Below are positions 11,896 to 26,100 of a stretch of 64,000 nucleotides of DNA, piece after piece. The translations under genes were made by a program, and so were the position numbers. The stretch covers positions 52,794 through 116,793 of the forward strand of contig VXAY01003156.1 of NCBI GenBank assembly GCA_013399855.1, given 5' to 3'. The DNA comes from Oxyruncus cristatus (lineage: Eukaryota; Chordata; Aves; Passeriformes; Cotingidae). The notes beneath the pieces are model-generated. The model ran no database searches. It had not been told where the DNA came from and saw nothing but the letters and a program-made list of their open reading frames with translations. How positions within the stretch are numbered: position 1 is the stretch's first letter; every line of letters starts with the position of its first letter.

Positions 11896-14022
11896 TATAT
11901 ATGTACACTAAAACATACTCCTGAAAACTGCAGAAGCATGACAAACATTAACATATAAAAAAAACCTGTTGGAGTCCAACCAATTTTTTTTTAAGTTGCT
12001 TAATTGCCTATTTATATCTAATTACACAAACACAAGAGTTCCAAGAGTCCACTACAGCTCATCATTCCAATGGTGACACAAACCAAATGAGCAGAAGAAT
12101 TAACAGATGTTTAATGGAAAAGTAAATGGCCAGTATTAAAGATATTTTAAGTTTAAAGCTTGGGCTGATATCAGAGTGCATTTCTAAAGCAACTGCGTGT
12201 CATCATATCACATCACACTAAGATCTCCTTGTCTCTAACAAGCCTCTGCAGGGCCCCTCACACAGTGGGGTACCTTTCCATAGAAGAAGAATCAATTTTG
12301 GGTTCAGAGAGGACTACCTCAATGCCAGGTATGAAACAGGCTTTTACAACATCTTTTGGGTCTCTTAAAGAAACCTTGTAACTGATAGCAGTGTAGGCTG
12401 CTAGTCCCAGTTCCCCACTGTCACCCAAAGTCTACCCACCCAAAAGCACTGCCTGTGGACATGAGGTGTCATGGACTGGGTTCATGGGACTGAGGCTCCA
12501 GGGATGGCTCAGCTCAGCAAACACAGCCAGAGTCCCACATGGCACAGGATCCCTGAAGCCTCTTTGAAGGCTCACAGGCAGTACCTGGGTCTTGGATGGT
12601 GTTAAAAGCCTTCCTGGGGCTCCTTTCCCCCTTTGCCTCACAACAGAGAAAGGCGAATTCGCCACTAACTTCAGAATGAGGAGGACATGTCCCCAAGCTC
12701 CCCAAAATATCCAGGCAGAATATTGACTGCACTGCAAAATCTAGGATGATCCGGTAATGACTCTCTCTCAGCCTGCTGCCTTCAGCTTACAACAGTTTTT
12801 AGCAGCAAATTTAATCATGTGTTTTAGTATATTTTATGATGTGGTTGATTGTGGTGTAAATGGTGATGCATCAGAGGAACCCTAAGGAATAAATCACGAA
12901 TTTATCTACTCTCTCTTTCTATAAATACTCACTTTTCCTCTAATGCCTGAGAAGACTGCAACACAGATCTATTACTTACCTCCAGGCAAATTTGCTCTGA
13001 AATTACAATTCAGTAATAAAAGACTGACCCCAAAAAACTGTTAGTAAAATATTGTGTGTGTACTTGGGCATGTAGTTAGGACTGTTAATATCAATTAATT
13101 CTGCTCACAGAGGAAGACTTGTTTTAAAACAACTTCATTTTTCTTCTGCATATATGTAATTACACAGCTGTAACTAACAGCCATAGCAAAGCAATCTGCC
13201 ATCTAAACAACTAGTATTATTCTTCAAAGTATTACTTGTTCTTTTCTCCTTGTAGTTTCTCAGTATGAGAGGTGATTATTAGATATGATTAAATATATAC
13301 ATCAAGCCTTTTAGTGAAGTACCAAGCCTTGCTTTTTGGCTCCATTTTTAATGGTATTTAGCAGTTTTCTGCACAAAACAACTGGTTTATTCTGCAATGT
13401 TGATATCCCTCTCCCCATACAGAGTAAGATAATATTTATTTCTACAGGATTTCACCACTACCACCCTTTTCTAATGCATGTTATCACTGGTATTCATTTC
13501 TTTTATCTTTGTGTAAACCATGTGCTCTATCACATTTGCCATTTTGTTTGGGTGACATTCCCATCAATCAACCGATTGCCTGTATGCACACACAACAGGG
13601 AGTATGAAAATTTACCAGAAATTTCATTATGGTTCATAGCAGTCATGAGGAAAAAAAAACAACCTTTGGCATAAAAGGAAATTTTAGCTATGAAGAATAC
13701 CAAGCTTAATACAGCCATATTAAAATACGTGTTTGTCTGGCTGTATTTCACAGGGCTGAACACCTTTTAAATTAGTATTTATAGAATGAAATAACACAAA
13801 TAAATATCAGCAAAACAGGTAGCACTTGCCAGCCAACTATTACAACAAGAATTCCTCAAGCATTCTTCATGAACAGATAAGCTTGATGCTTTCCAAAAGT
13901 AAATCTCACTCTCTGGCAAGACTAGAAAAGTGTTCCCGGTGCACGGTTTCAACCATTGCAAAGGTTCATGTACTTGATCCTTCTTTGAGGCAGCAGAATC
14001 GAGGGGAAACTCTGAATACTCA

Positions 14023-14229
<207 letters not shown>

Positions 14230-17200
14230 TTAACAGTGCAATGATTTGTGGGTCACAATCTCCTTCCCTGATGCTGTCAGTCAGGTCTATTGGAGAGGAG
14301 ATTTTGGCCCACAGTGTTTGCATGAATATGTATTTACTAATTTTAATATTCTCTTTTTATAGCTTAAATGGAAAGGGATGTAAAGAAAGTCTTTAATAAA
14401 TAATTATGTGCCCATATGTGAAGTGTCAGATCAAAAGGACCATCAAGGCTTTCATAAGCATTCCTGATTTATTTTTTATTAAAACAAGAAAAAAAGTCAT
14501 CCCAGGACGAAAAGCCTAAGCAGAGAATACAATAAAAAAAGTATATCCTCAGAGATGTATGCACAACAATAGATGTTCCTACAACAGAAAGCCAAACTGA
14601 AGTGACATGCTGAGAAATATAAGTAAAACTGGAGTAAATCAGACAACGATGTTAAAAGGGAAATGCAACTGGAAGAGGCCATATTTGAGATGTTTAACTG
14701 CACCACACCAGTGGCCAAACCTGTAGGAATGTGCATAAGGACAGGGGGACTTATTTCATCCACAGCTCTTAAAAGGAAGGATCCTTTCTTTGTCCCTGTG
14801 GCTGGAGACCCAGGGACTCATGGCTGCAGTAAGCTTCCCTGCTCTGTCTCATCCAAAGCTTTTACAGGATGGGGGATTTTGCAGCTGTCAGGACTCCTGT
14901 TCCCCGCTGTCTCCGGAAAGCCTCAGAGACGAGGCTGACAAAAGGGGGAATGCGCCTGTGACGCTCCCAGGGGCTCTGCCCTGAGGGGTCAAGCACATAC
15001 CCGCCCTTCCCAGTGCTTCTGCAGCTGGACTGCTTCCCAGCTTCAGAGGGCACAATGCACACAGACCATAGCTCTCCTCACCAGCACAGCGGTGCAATTT
15101 GTGTGCCTCAAGATGCTGCTCACTGCTGCCTCCCAAATGCTCAAAATTCAAGTGAGATGCTGAGCATCTTTAGCAGCATGAAACAAACTGATCCTGCGCA
15201 ATTATTACCCAATTACCACGTTGGATGAAGTCATGTGTTTAGACACCAAAAGCTGAGAGGTACAGACATTAGGTCATGTCATGGATTTACTAGAAAGAAA
15301 GAAAACCTTAATTATGCCCTGGCAGTAAAACTGAGTCTATTTCAGTTTTGCCCACTGACTCTTGAAGGTATATTCTCTTTATATGTCCTTCCCTTCCTAT
15401 TCAGCAAAATATAAACCTCCTCCTAGATTATATTATTTGTGAAAGTAGTTCCCTGGTGCCAGCTAGAGATGGTTAAAAAAAAAAAGAATTTTTCCTTATG
15501 GTGTTTGTAAAAAGTTGAATTGGTTTACTATTATGTTTTGAAGTTAGAGAAAAACTAGAGGAACAAACGTCATTGCCCTGACGGAGTAAACACAGGGGAT
15601 GAAGGGTAAATCACGTAATTTCTGAGGAAATATTCCCAGTATTTCAAGAAAGTTTGGAAACATCTGACAAAGCCTGTCCAGTTTCATGGCTTGCTTTTGT
15701 GAAACACCACAGCACATTTGTGCCATTTACTGACTCAGAGCTTAGGCACCATAAATGCAAAATAATTGTGGCTTATGATGTAAACCAGAAGTTCAAACTC
15801 ATGATAGCTTGAATTCTGGTTCTGCTGTACCAACTGGACCTTGGCATGCAATCTATTACAAGCTTTATTCCCCATGGCAAGCACTTAGGGGCTTCAGTGG
15901 AAGTAAAAACTGGGTCACAGATGACTGTCATCATGTATGGGGAGGTTGCTTGCTGCCACCTCCTGAAACACATTCCTCAATAGATGCCAAGGTGAAGGGG
16001 AAAAGGAGCATGAGAAGTATGTTTTAGCACATCTCCCTGCCTGCCCTCTTCCCTGCTTTGCTGATATTTGACTACAACAGTGTAAGCCAAAGGGAGGAGG
16101 TTTAAAAGCAGATGTCTGTCATTTTACCATAGAAATCTGCCACCATTTTTTCAGCAAAAAGGAATTCACTTGCAACCTCATAGATGCACAGGCAAATCCT
16201 TCTCTGCCCTATGTGTCTCAAGAGAGTGAGTCTGGGGAGCCCAGGTAAATCCACAGAGATTTTGTTAACCATAAACATGTCAGACAGGATGTAGTTCACC
16301 TGGCCAAAACAAGCAATCCCACTCAGGGTGCCAAGCCTCCACTGTCCCACCCTCACCCAGCCTGAGCACCTACCCATTAAAACCAGTTGCAGTAATTAGT
16401 AGTGAAACACCATTTGAACCCTACTGAATGTAAAATCTACCTTCCACTATTTGGGAAAAGGAAACTCAGTATTAAACAAGCCAAAAAGAGTATTTTCCTT
16501 TGTGGGGCCTGTGCAGAGCACCAACAAGTTGTATTTACACATGGGTAATAAATCTCAAAAAAACATCTTTCTGAGTCCTCTCACATTAAGGTCTTTTGTA
16601 TATCTTGGTTGCATTTTATAGTTTCCATCTGGGAAACAGCCGTACTCCATCATGGCAGAGGGAGCTGCCTCCATCAGCAGGAGCGGAGCTACATATCAAA
16701 CCCCAACATAATTATCCATCTCACAGTTTATTATTTACACATGAGCAATGCAGCTGGTGAATATCATAACTCAAGCGTATGTGTAATAAGTTACTACATT
16801 GTAGCCATCTCCTGTTGCAACCCTTAAGAAAAACCACATGACTTTTCCAAAGTCAGTCTAAAACTGCTCAAGCAGAATAAAGTGCCACTAAACCTTGCTA
16901 CCTCCTATTTATCATACAATTTCCTGACCGATGGTTCCACAAACCAGCTGCTAAGTGCTGTGTACTCTACTGTCAGCAGACTAACATGCTAAAAAGGAGA
17001 CAGGGAGAATAATGTACAGAACTACAGAACTGGTGGAGTCAATTTTACGGATGAAATTCAAATCCTCCTGTGTTTGAGTCAGCCCCCAGCACGAAAGTAG
17101 CTGGTACGTTCTACATGCTTGGGGGCCCAAAATCCCTCCAGTTTGAAAAGCATTGAATACTTTTATGGAAAGACTTTAGATCAAATGCAGAGCTGCCAAA

Positions 17201-18262
17201 GCACCCATCATCCAGAGCTTCACTTGGAACTCACTTGAAACTGCATAAAAATGTAATTGGTTGACATTTATTTATATGGAAATACATAATAAGGAGTTCA
17301 GAAAGCAGTAACTGAAGCTGTAGCCAGTTTCACATCCAGTAACTATTTCATTAAAGGCACCATCAAAATATTAAAGGCACTTCTGCCACAATTATTTATA
17401 CTGTAGGTGAGTAAAGAATGAGACCACTCAGGCTAGAACTGAATCTGAACCTATCTGACTCCTGGGCATTTGTGCAAGATGCTCTACCTATCCAGAAAGT
17501 TCAGTGTAAAAGACAGGATACCTGCTCTGACTATGTTTTTATGTTTCTCATTTAAACTATGAAAAACAAAACTCTTACCCTTAGCAAGGAGGAACTACTC
17601 TCACCAAAACAAATCAACAAAATCTGACTTCCTATTCAGTTAGGGAAATTATTTATTATCTTCCTAAAAATTCTAAGATGCAAACTACCACAGTGTATGT
17701 CAGGCAGTTTTCTTACAAACAGCCAAATGCAACTGTGAATTCCTGGACCAATTATATCCTTGCAGAGACCCTCAGACGTAAGAGTACAGTACACAAACAG
17801 ATGCTGCCTATGTACTTGCAGCCCTCAGTTCTAATTCAGTAGAAGTACCCGATTCTGTGTTTAAACTCCATTATTTTCAAGAACTTTAAAGGACATGCTA
17901 AGGCACTTGAAAATACACTTGAACACATTCCTCATACATTACTGAATTTGGTAGCTGTTGCCACTTTCTGAATTCTTTGCTGCCTATCACTTTAAGCTTC
18001 CTTCAGATGCTCTCCTGTCTCTTGCACAGTTAGCAGGGTCTCCTTACAACAAAATGGGAGATGTAACTTCCTGAAGTGCTACAAACTCACTGTTTTATCA
18101 CTGTGAGATTTTCTGGAAAAATACATCAATTTATGCTGACTTTTTGTTGTGTAAAACATGCCTTTTTACTTCTCCTTCAAGAACCACTCTTGCTTCCTTA
18201 AAGAAGTGAATAGCATCATCTCTCTCAAATTACAATCATTCCCATACTGTAAAAAAGAAGAC

Positions 18263-18296
18263 ACTTGTTCTCTGAAAGAGAACTTGTTCTCTGAAA
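18263..18296. repeat. 15-base direct repeat, period 19
   Basis: ACTTGTTCTCTGAAA occurs at 18263 and again at 18282. This is a short local duplication in intron 3. Confidence 0.85.
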
Positions 18297-21200
18297 ATTG
18301 ACAACCAAAGTCTCTGCTGCAGCATTAAGGTAAAGAAACTGGGAAAAAGGACAGGTATGTATGCTCCTTGCTGCTGAACAGGAAACCTGGACTGAAGTCT
18401 GATGAGATGTAGCTGGCAGCAGCAATTCACAGTGAGACTTGGTGGGAAGGAGGACAATGCCAGCTGACTCAAAGGTGCTGTGCAACACCTTGAGACAATG
18501 GCAGAGGGGTTACGCTGCTACAAAGCTCACTAAAGTTCATGATAACTTTTCTATACACTCTGTAGTCTCTCAAATAAGCCTTATTTACTTAGGGGATTAC
18601 TACATTTGGAAGGTTCAGCTGTAGTGATAATGTTAGTAAAACACTCTGCCCTCAGCTAGCTGACTTGCTCAAGGACCTTGTGATTCCTGCCAAACCCTTG
18701 AGGGAGATGGCTGCTGAAACGACAGACTGCATTTTTCAGCACATCAAGAAAACATTTGCTACTGTATAAAACTCCTGCATTGGTTTGAGTGCACCCAGTG
18801 TGGCCCCGATATCTGCACCTGTGTTGTGAGGTCAGAGCCAAGAAAACATAGGACTCAAGCCCAACACAGGAAGCCCTTGTTATGTTTCAGCACATCTGTC
18901 CTTAGGACAATCAGCTCCCCAAATTACATATCAGAGCTGAGCCAGGTGCAAAATTCTATCTTAGATACAACCTCACGTGAGGTGAAATCTCCCTCCCACT
19001 TAAATCCATTACAGTCTTGATGCTGAACTTGGCAGTACCAAGCTTTCATACCAGACGTAACAGATATAGTATCAGGCAAAATATAGCCTCCCTGTTAATG
19101 TCTTTTCAATACACAGAACAGTTTTGAAGAGTTTGCCAGCAAATTTCTACACTTCCTTTGGTTTACAAGCTGATCACCAGATGAGAATTTTCTAATATTC
19201 AGCTTTGCAGAATCCCTAAGGGCACCACAGTGTACATTTCTTCATGTACATTTGCTTCAACTGATATGAACTTAATGGTATTGCCAGGTTTTATGGCAAG
19301 AATTAGGTTCATAGTTGCCAAGCAAAGATCTTATTTTGGATTTCTGTTTAATTACAGTTTGCATTAGAGCTCAATAAGAGCTCATGTTGTCTCTGGGGGT
19401 TTTTTTAGTTCTTTTTCAGAAAGGAGTGATTTATGTTTTTTATGTATGCTTATACAGAGGCTTTAATCAGGAAGAAAAAGTGACTGAGCCACAGCCGCAC
19501 GTCAATGCACGCACTTAACTTTGTGCACTTTGAAGAGTCTCCCTATGGTGACTGGGGTTGCTGCTTCAAGTGTGGCTGTTTCCCATCTGAAGCACTGCTT
19601 ATTTTCAGGCTGATCCACTGCTGTGCTACGGCCAGTTCTCTCAGGAGGCTTTTCCATGTGTCTGAGTGTGCATGCATGCACACGCTTCCAATGTGACTTC
19701 CAGTCCTGTTGACATGGACATGACTAACTCACTATCTGACTTCCCAAAGAAGGGGATTTTAAATAGGAAAAAGAAGCAGCCATGGCAAAACTGGGAAAAA
19801 ACAGAAAAACAGTATATAAAGCCAAGCAATGGACAGGAGATTGAGGAAAATTAACTTTCAATGGGCAAGTCCTCTCCATTTCAGTAATACAAAATGTTAA
19901 TTGTGATAACATACAGTAGATTTAACACATTGAGAGAAAAGACAATTTTCTGTCAGATCACATTCCCTTCCATGTGTCTGTGTGTATTAATGATGATCAG
20001 ACTTCCCCTCCCTACCCTCTGTTTGTGCTCGCAGATCTTAAAAATAAGCCACAGGAGTTCCAGGCCAAACCTCACAAACTGAGCACAGTTCCAGCTCTGT
20101 GCCTCTTGTTAAGGCTGAAAAATAATTTCTACCTTTGCAAAAACAAAAATTAAGACTTTAGAACATCTTAGATTCCTGCCATCCGTTTTAACACTTTTCA
20201 GTTTGTAAACTTAAAGCATCTTGTGGGAACATGGTTTATTGTTTTTAGTAGTTCAACAACAGCCAGCATGCCAAACACTTGAAGGAGGAGCAGTTATCGT
20301 TGTGCTGGAACAAAAGTGGTTGGAAATTATTTCACCAGCTGGCACTGAGAGGTGTTTTAATATGCCAAATTTGTTGCAGGTATTGGCTAAATAACTGCTG
20401 GATTGATTTCAGTTTGAACACTTTATTATTCCTCCTAGTCACTGCAACTCTGTCAGAGCAGCAGGACTGCCTTCAGGAATATTAACTAAACTTCCTCAAG
20501 TCCATTCAACTGACTCCAGTGCTCCCTGCCATTTGCCCATCTGGGAAAAAAAAATAAAACCCAAACCAAAAAAATGTAGTATGAGACAGACTTGTAGGGT
20601 ACTAAATATACTGCAAGTAGAGAACACCTTGGGCAGAAAAGTCTCCAATTCTTTAAGAACATAATTTTTGATTCATCACAGCCCAGTGATTTACAAATGA
20701 CTGTTTCCACTGGGATGGATGCACTGGTAAGCGAAGAAAGGACTCCTTGTGCTGGCCTGATAGTGCTGTCATGAACTTGCCTGGGGAGCGGGGTGGGCGC
20801 AGCACTGCTGCGCCACAACCCTCCTGGGACATACACTTTCAGAGCAGGAAAGCCAAAGCACTTCATCAGCACAGTTTGCCCAAAAACAAACAGCAGACTG
20901 GTAGAAGTTCATCAGGAACATCCTGCCTTCCAGCCAAAAACCACTGGCTGCTTAAGCAATCTTAGAAAACCTTCATGAACAGGAGTACAAGTGCATATAG
21001 ATAGTATCTATACATTGACCCACGCCTTCAAGAAAAGAGGATGATGATGAGATATCTTAGCCTCATCATCCTGTTACTTGGAGGTGTAACTGTTTCATCT
21101 TACACAGCTGGTTCTCGATACAGCACAGCTCATGCTTTTCACAACCTCTGGATCACATGGAGCACTTCTTAACAAACTTAATAATGTGGTCTATATAAGA

Positions 21201-23065
21201 AAATGAAAAATTGTCCTCTGCCAGCAAGCTGACAAAAGAAATCCCTCCCTCCACTACCTCCAAAGGACTCTGGAGTTAAAAAATAATTCAACTTCTGCCT
21301 TGCAATGCACTTGCTGTTTTGCTGTTCCTCACCCTAACTTCTCGTGCTACCATGCATCAGTGCAGCCTCCACCACTTAAACATCAACCTCTGAGAACTAT
21401 GAGAACCAAAATGAGCATCCATATTTAAATCTCAAAAACTCCAGACAAGTGGTTTTACCCAGCTGCTCTGGAATGCTTCCCACCATTGATTATACATGTC
21501 TGTGAAGGATCAAATCCTCAACATTTCCTCCTCTGAGTGCAGCAAGTAACTGGATGCGTAACCACAATATACACAAACAATTTGTACCTATTCACCAGGT
21601 TCATACCCATTTCTGTAACACACAGAAAATTCCAGTGGTTGAAGGTGAGCTACAAAGTGGAAACTGAGGAAATGAAAAGATCACAAAAAAAATAAATCCT
21701 GATCCACACTGAAGAGAACTAAAGAAGAAATGTCACAGTGAGGCTCTCAGCTCTAAAGAACTGCTAAGCAGAGGTTTAACATGGGCTTCCTGAACAGTGG
21801 GAATGAGGTGAATCAGGGAACATCAGCTTGGTTATTCCCTATGGTTCAACACAGCTCAAGGAACGCATCTGAATGCCCTGCTATCAGCTGCACATATTTA
21901 CTCAGCAATGACAAGTATCTGTAAGATGCCAAGGTAAATGTGGCTAATGAGAGGCAATAGAAAGCTAGAAACTGGGAAAAAATCTATAAATATCCATGTA
22001 TTGCTGCTGATTTGAGGTGAGAACAAATAAAGACAAGTTGGGTAATTCAACAAGCTTTGGTGACATTCTTAGAAGTTTATAAAGCAGCAGCGTGAGTCAG
22101 TCTGCAAACATGGTTTGTTTAAACAACACTTTCAAGACTTGTGTGCTCTTCTGTGCACCAGAATCAAGTTTAAAAACTATTTGAAAGGCCAAAACTCAAA
22201 CAGTTGGGTATTAGTATAGCACGGTGAAAATCACTGTAGCTAAACAGATTTACAGCAGCTGAAGGTCTGGATCACAGGGTGAAAGACTTGGAAATAGGTT
22301 ATACTTAGCAGCTTTGATGAGTATTTTATGGCATGATAAGAACTAGAGAGGAAAATGTGTAATTACATCAATTATGTCTATTTTTAGATATTAAAACAGT
22401 TCAGATTCTATGGGATGTACAATCAGATGAATACTCAGAGATTTCTTTTTTCCCTGCTGTTCAACCTGATTTTTAAAAATTTTATCCAAATATTCAAATT
22501 ATTTAGCTTCTCTCTCTATCATCCTTAGCAATTACTCTCCTTCTGTGGTGTTTACACTCTGTAAACTCTTGCAGATGAGCAGATAGTTATTACATGTGCT
22601 GTCAGACCACTTGGTAATATGCATTTATTGCATCTTTTCATGCCTATGTCTATATCCTTAATTAATCATGATCACTTGTTTTTGCTCTCTGGGTTTCTTC
22701 CTGCTTGTGCAAGATACAGGGTTGTCACCCGTGCACTCTTGGGCATCAGATTTCCATGTAGGCTGACATGACACAGTTTAGGAGGAGGTTACTTTAGAAA
22801 TTTGTAACACACAAAACATATTTCTGCAAACTTATCTTTCCAGCAGGGGTGTTTCTTATACACAGTCTCAAATACCGTTATGTTCCATTTTCCCACTACA
22901 AGACAGTGCCTTCATCACACGGCAGTGACCTACCATAGCATTTCTAGGGGACTGCTGGTGAAATGGGCACTGTTCAAATCAAATAAAGACAACACAAATC
23001 AGCTCTTGGTTATTACATCCTGACATTTCTAAATACTTGACTTTAGGGTGTTTTCTTCTTCCATG

Positions 23066-23121
23066 TTCTCTCATCCTCCCTCATCTTCTCTCATCCTCAT
23101 CTTCTCTCATCCTCCCTCATC
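23066..23121. repeat. Pyrimidine-rich minisatellite, 20/16/20-base units
   Basis: Three tandem units of TTCTCTCATCCTCCCTCATC are present; the middle unit lacks four bases. The plus strand is entirely pyrimidine except for the periodic A, and the GLI3 sense strand is therefore purine-rich. Confidence 0.95.
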
Positions 23122-26100
23122 TTCTTAGAGGGTTTCTCCCACATGTTTCATCTTTATGCTGGTTACTTTTTGTTTCATATCATTACTGAAGATGGAAAGT
23201 ACAGTGAGTTCCTTTAATTTGCCCCATTGACATTTATCTTAAGTGCTCATTCAGCCTATTTTTGAGAACGACATATTGTCGATATTCCAATCAATCTTAG
23301 TTACCTTTTACAAGCCAAGTTTGAGGCAAATGTTGTTAAACAAAGGGGCCATAGTTAAATTGTGTCACTTCCCTGAGCCTCAGCCTGGTGAATACGGAGA
23401 TATCCTGTCTGAGAACCCTCTTTAGTGAAAAGTCCCAACGAGAGCTAGAACAACAGTAATTTTATCCACTACCCATTATTTCTTTAATTCCTTAAAAAGA
23501 GTGGCTCAATTGCCTATAACTGCTCGTTCTTTACTAATCTCTCTTGGCTTTTGCTCATGATCTTTTAATAAGGTCATTTTTCTTTACAGACAACTTCTTT
23601 ATTTCCTACTACTCACACACAGGATGAGAGCATCAGCTTTAAATATAACTACGCTTTTTTTGATTTTTAGGATTTTTTTAGTATTCCCCAATTCTTCTTC
23701 CCCACCAAAGGTCTTTCTCTCTATGGGGGAGTACGGAAGTTCCTCATAAAGCCTTATCAACACTTTCACCTTCACCCTCTCCCATGTTCTCTGCAGATAT
23801 AATGGCAGGATCTGGCCTACACTTTTCTTTCTTTGGGAACTAAGTGCTGCTTACCCAAAGTGGAGAACCCTTTACATCAACCATTTAAAGTGAGCACCAC
23901 TACTGAAAAATGGGATGAAGGGCACATATGTCTGAGCACGCTTATCTCAAAACACAACTCAAAAATTAAGAGTAGACAACCTCAGCCTCATTAACACTCG
24001 GGGTCCTTACGCCCTGAGAGGACAGCCCCAAGTTAGCAGAGTAATGTGTCCACATCAGAAGTGAAGAGGGGCACACCTCAGCAGAGGGCACCTGAATGCA
24101 GAACCAGCTGCAGCATCTCCTGAGATCTTCCTCCCACACTGCGTCCTACTCACACCAGCCTCATAGCTGGGACTCAAGTGTCACAGACTGTGTGGGGTAG
24201 GTCCAGCCTCACCAATGAGAGAAAAGGAAAAATTGAAGAACAGAGACCTGAATAGGCAGAAGCATACAAATGCAGTAGTGGGCAAAGTGGCCCATAGCAT
24301 TACCAAATATTGTCCGGCATAGGAACAGCACAAAAGCAAACTCTTCAGGGCAGTTTCCATCTTTACATCACCTGTCTACAGTGCTTAGCACAGCAGAGCC
24401 CCAGTCTCTGACTTAGCCTTCTGCCACTACCACTGATGAGTTCAACAGTGTAGCTTTCTTCAGCCTCCAGCCCAGAAAGACCAGGGACAAAGTTACACAA
24501 CCTGCCTGTGCACAACCATGTTCTTCAGCTTGGTGATTAAGGGACAAGACGGGAGAAAATGTAGGATTAGGTGGAGCACAAATGCACAAATATGAGAGAA
24601 GTGGGAAAGGACTGTTCTGCACACTCAAGTGGGTAAGGAGGCACAAAAGAGAAGGCTGCTTTTCATTTCTCTCTACATCCCAGAGAAGAAGCCAGGGGTG
24701 CTACAAGGAGACAGAAGGAGTCAGAAGAGGGGAAAGATGGCCTAACGAGGATGAGGTGCATAGACCACCATTTCCCGCCACACAGCCAAGTGACACAGGA
24801 GGCTATGGACACAGGAAGTTTAAATGGCCTCCAGGGGAAAGTCACAGAAAAGAAGTGTTATAAGAGTCCAAAAGAGTTGAAACCACCAACAAATTCCTTG
24901 ACCGCAAATTTTGTGTAATTGACAGAGGAGCAAAAAGAAAGGAGAGTCACCTGCCATGTTCTTACATTAACCCCTGGGCATCTGCTTTCGGTCATCGCTT
25001 GGAAAGGATACCAGGCGAGCCAGTATAGCCCCTCACACTCTGTGCACTCCTGGCATGTTCCCCAAGGCCAAGATGGATGCAAATCCTTTTCCCTGACACT
25101 TAGCCAGCACTTCACCAAGGGCAGTGCCAGAGCTGCAGGATTTCAGCTCTGTGGCATAAATGTGAAGACATCCTCAGCCAGTAAAAGCCCCATCTTTCAG
25201 CTGTATGTTTGCATGTTACACTGCATAAAAGAGGTGGTAATAAAAGTAACTTAAGATGCCTGTCCCCAACCACCAAGAAACAATTCTCCATTCCATGTGC
25301 AGAGTTCAGATGCAATCAGGCTCTAGGAAAATTACGGACTTCATTACACTTCAGCAGAAGATGAGGAGACAGTTTTCCTCAGTCCCACCCTCTGGCAATC
25401 TTGGAGCTTTTGAAACGCATTAAGCATCAGTTTCCCACCAGTGAAGTGTTTGATGCTCTGCTAAATGCAGTGGCACTCAAGAGGTATAGTAACCCTCCAT
25501 ATGGAAATGCCATTTGACACAAAGGTTGGAGGTCAAAAGTTTAAATGTTCATGACAGAGACTACAATAGTCGTTTTCTGGTCAATAACATCAAAGGCTTT
25601 TCCAGCTCTTAATGCTACTATTGCCACTTGTTTGGATCCTATTGAAATTCTAGCATATTTATTGCACTCTGGGAGGATAAGGACTTTTTGTTTGTTTTAA
25701 TCTCTGCGCTGAGCCCAAGGAGTCTGCAGTGTTCTGACTCCCCTTGCTCCCAAGGAGAATGAGCAGAGAAACAATGCCAGAGGATGTGGCATTGTAGTCC
25801 CAACCAACTTGGTGCTTCCTTCCCCACCAAAAAATATAAATGATGGATGGAAACATATGGTCTCCATTGGACAGGACTGGAAATCTCTGCTCCTGAACCC
25901 CCACATGACCGGTTTTAACTGTTTTGTGTTATGGCAGGGGGTGAAAAGCATTCCCCACCATCCAGGTCTCTGTTTTGCCAGTCATTGTTGAGAAAAGTTG
26001 TGCTGCAGCCGACTAACACTCTCATTAGACGCAAATGTGGCAGAGCCAGGAAGAGCAGTGAGGTTCTTTGAGACGAATTGTAATGCCTTAACCACAAAGT

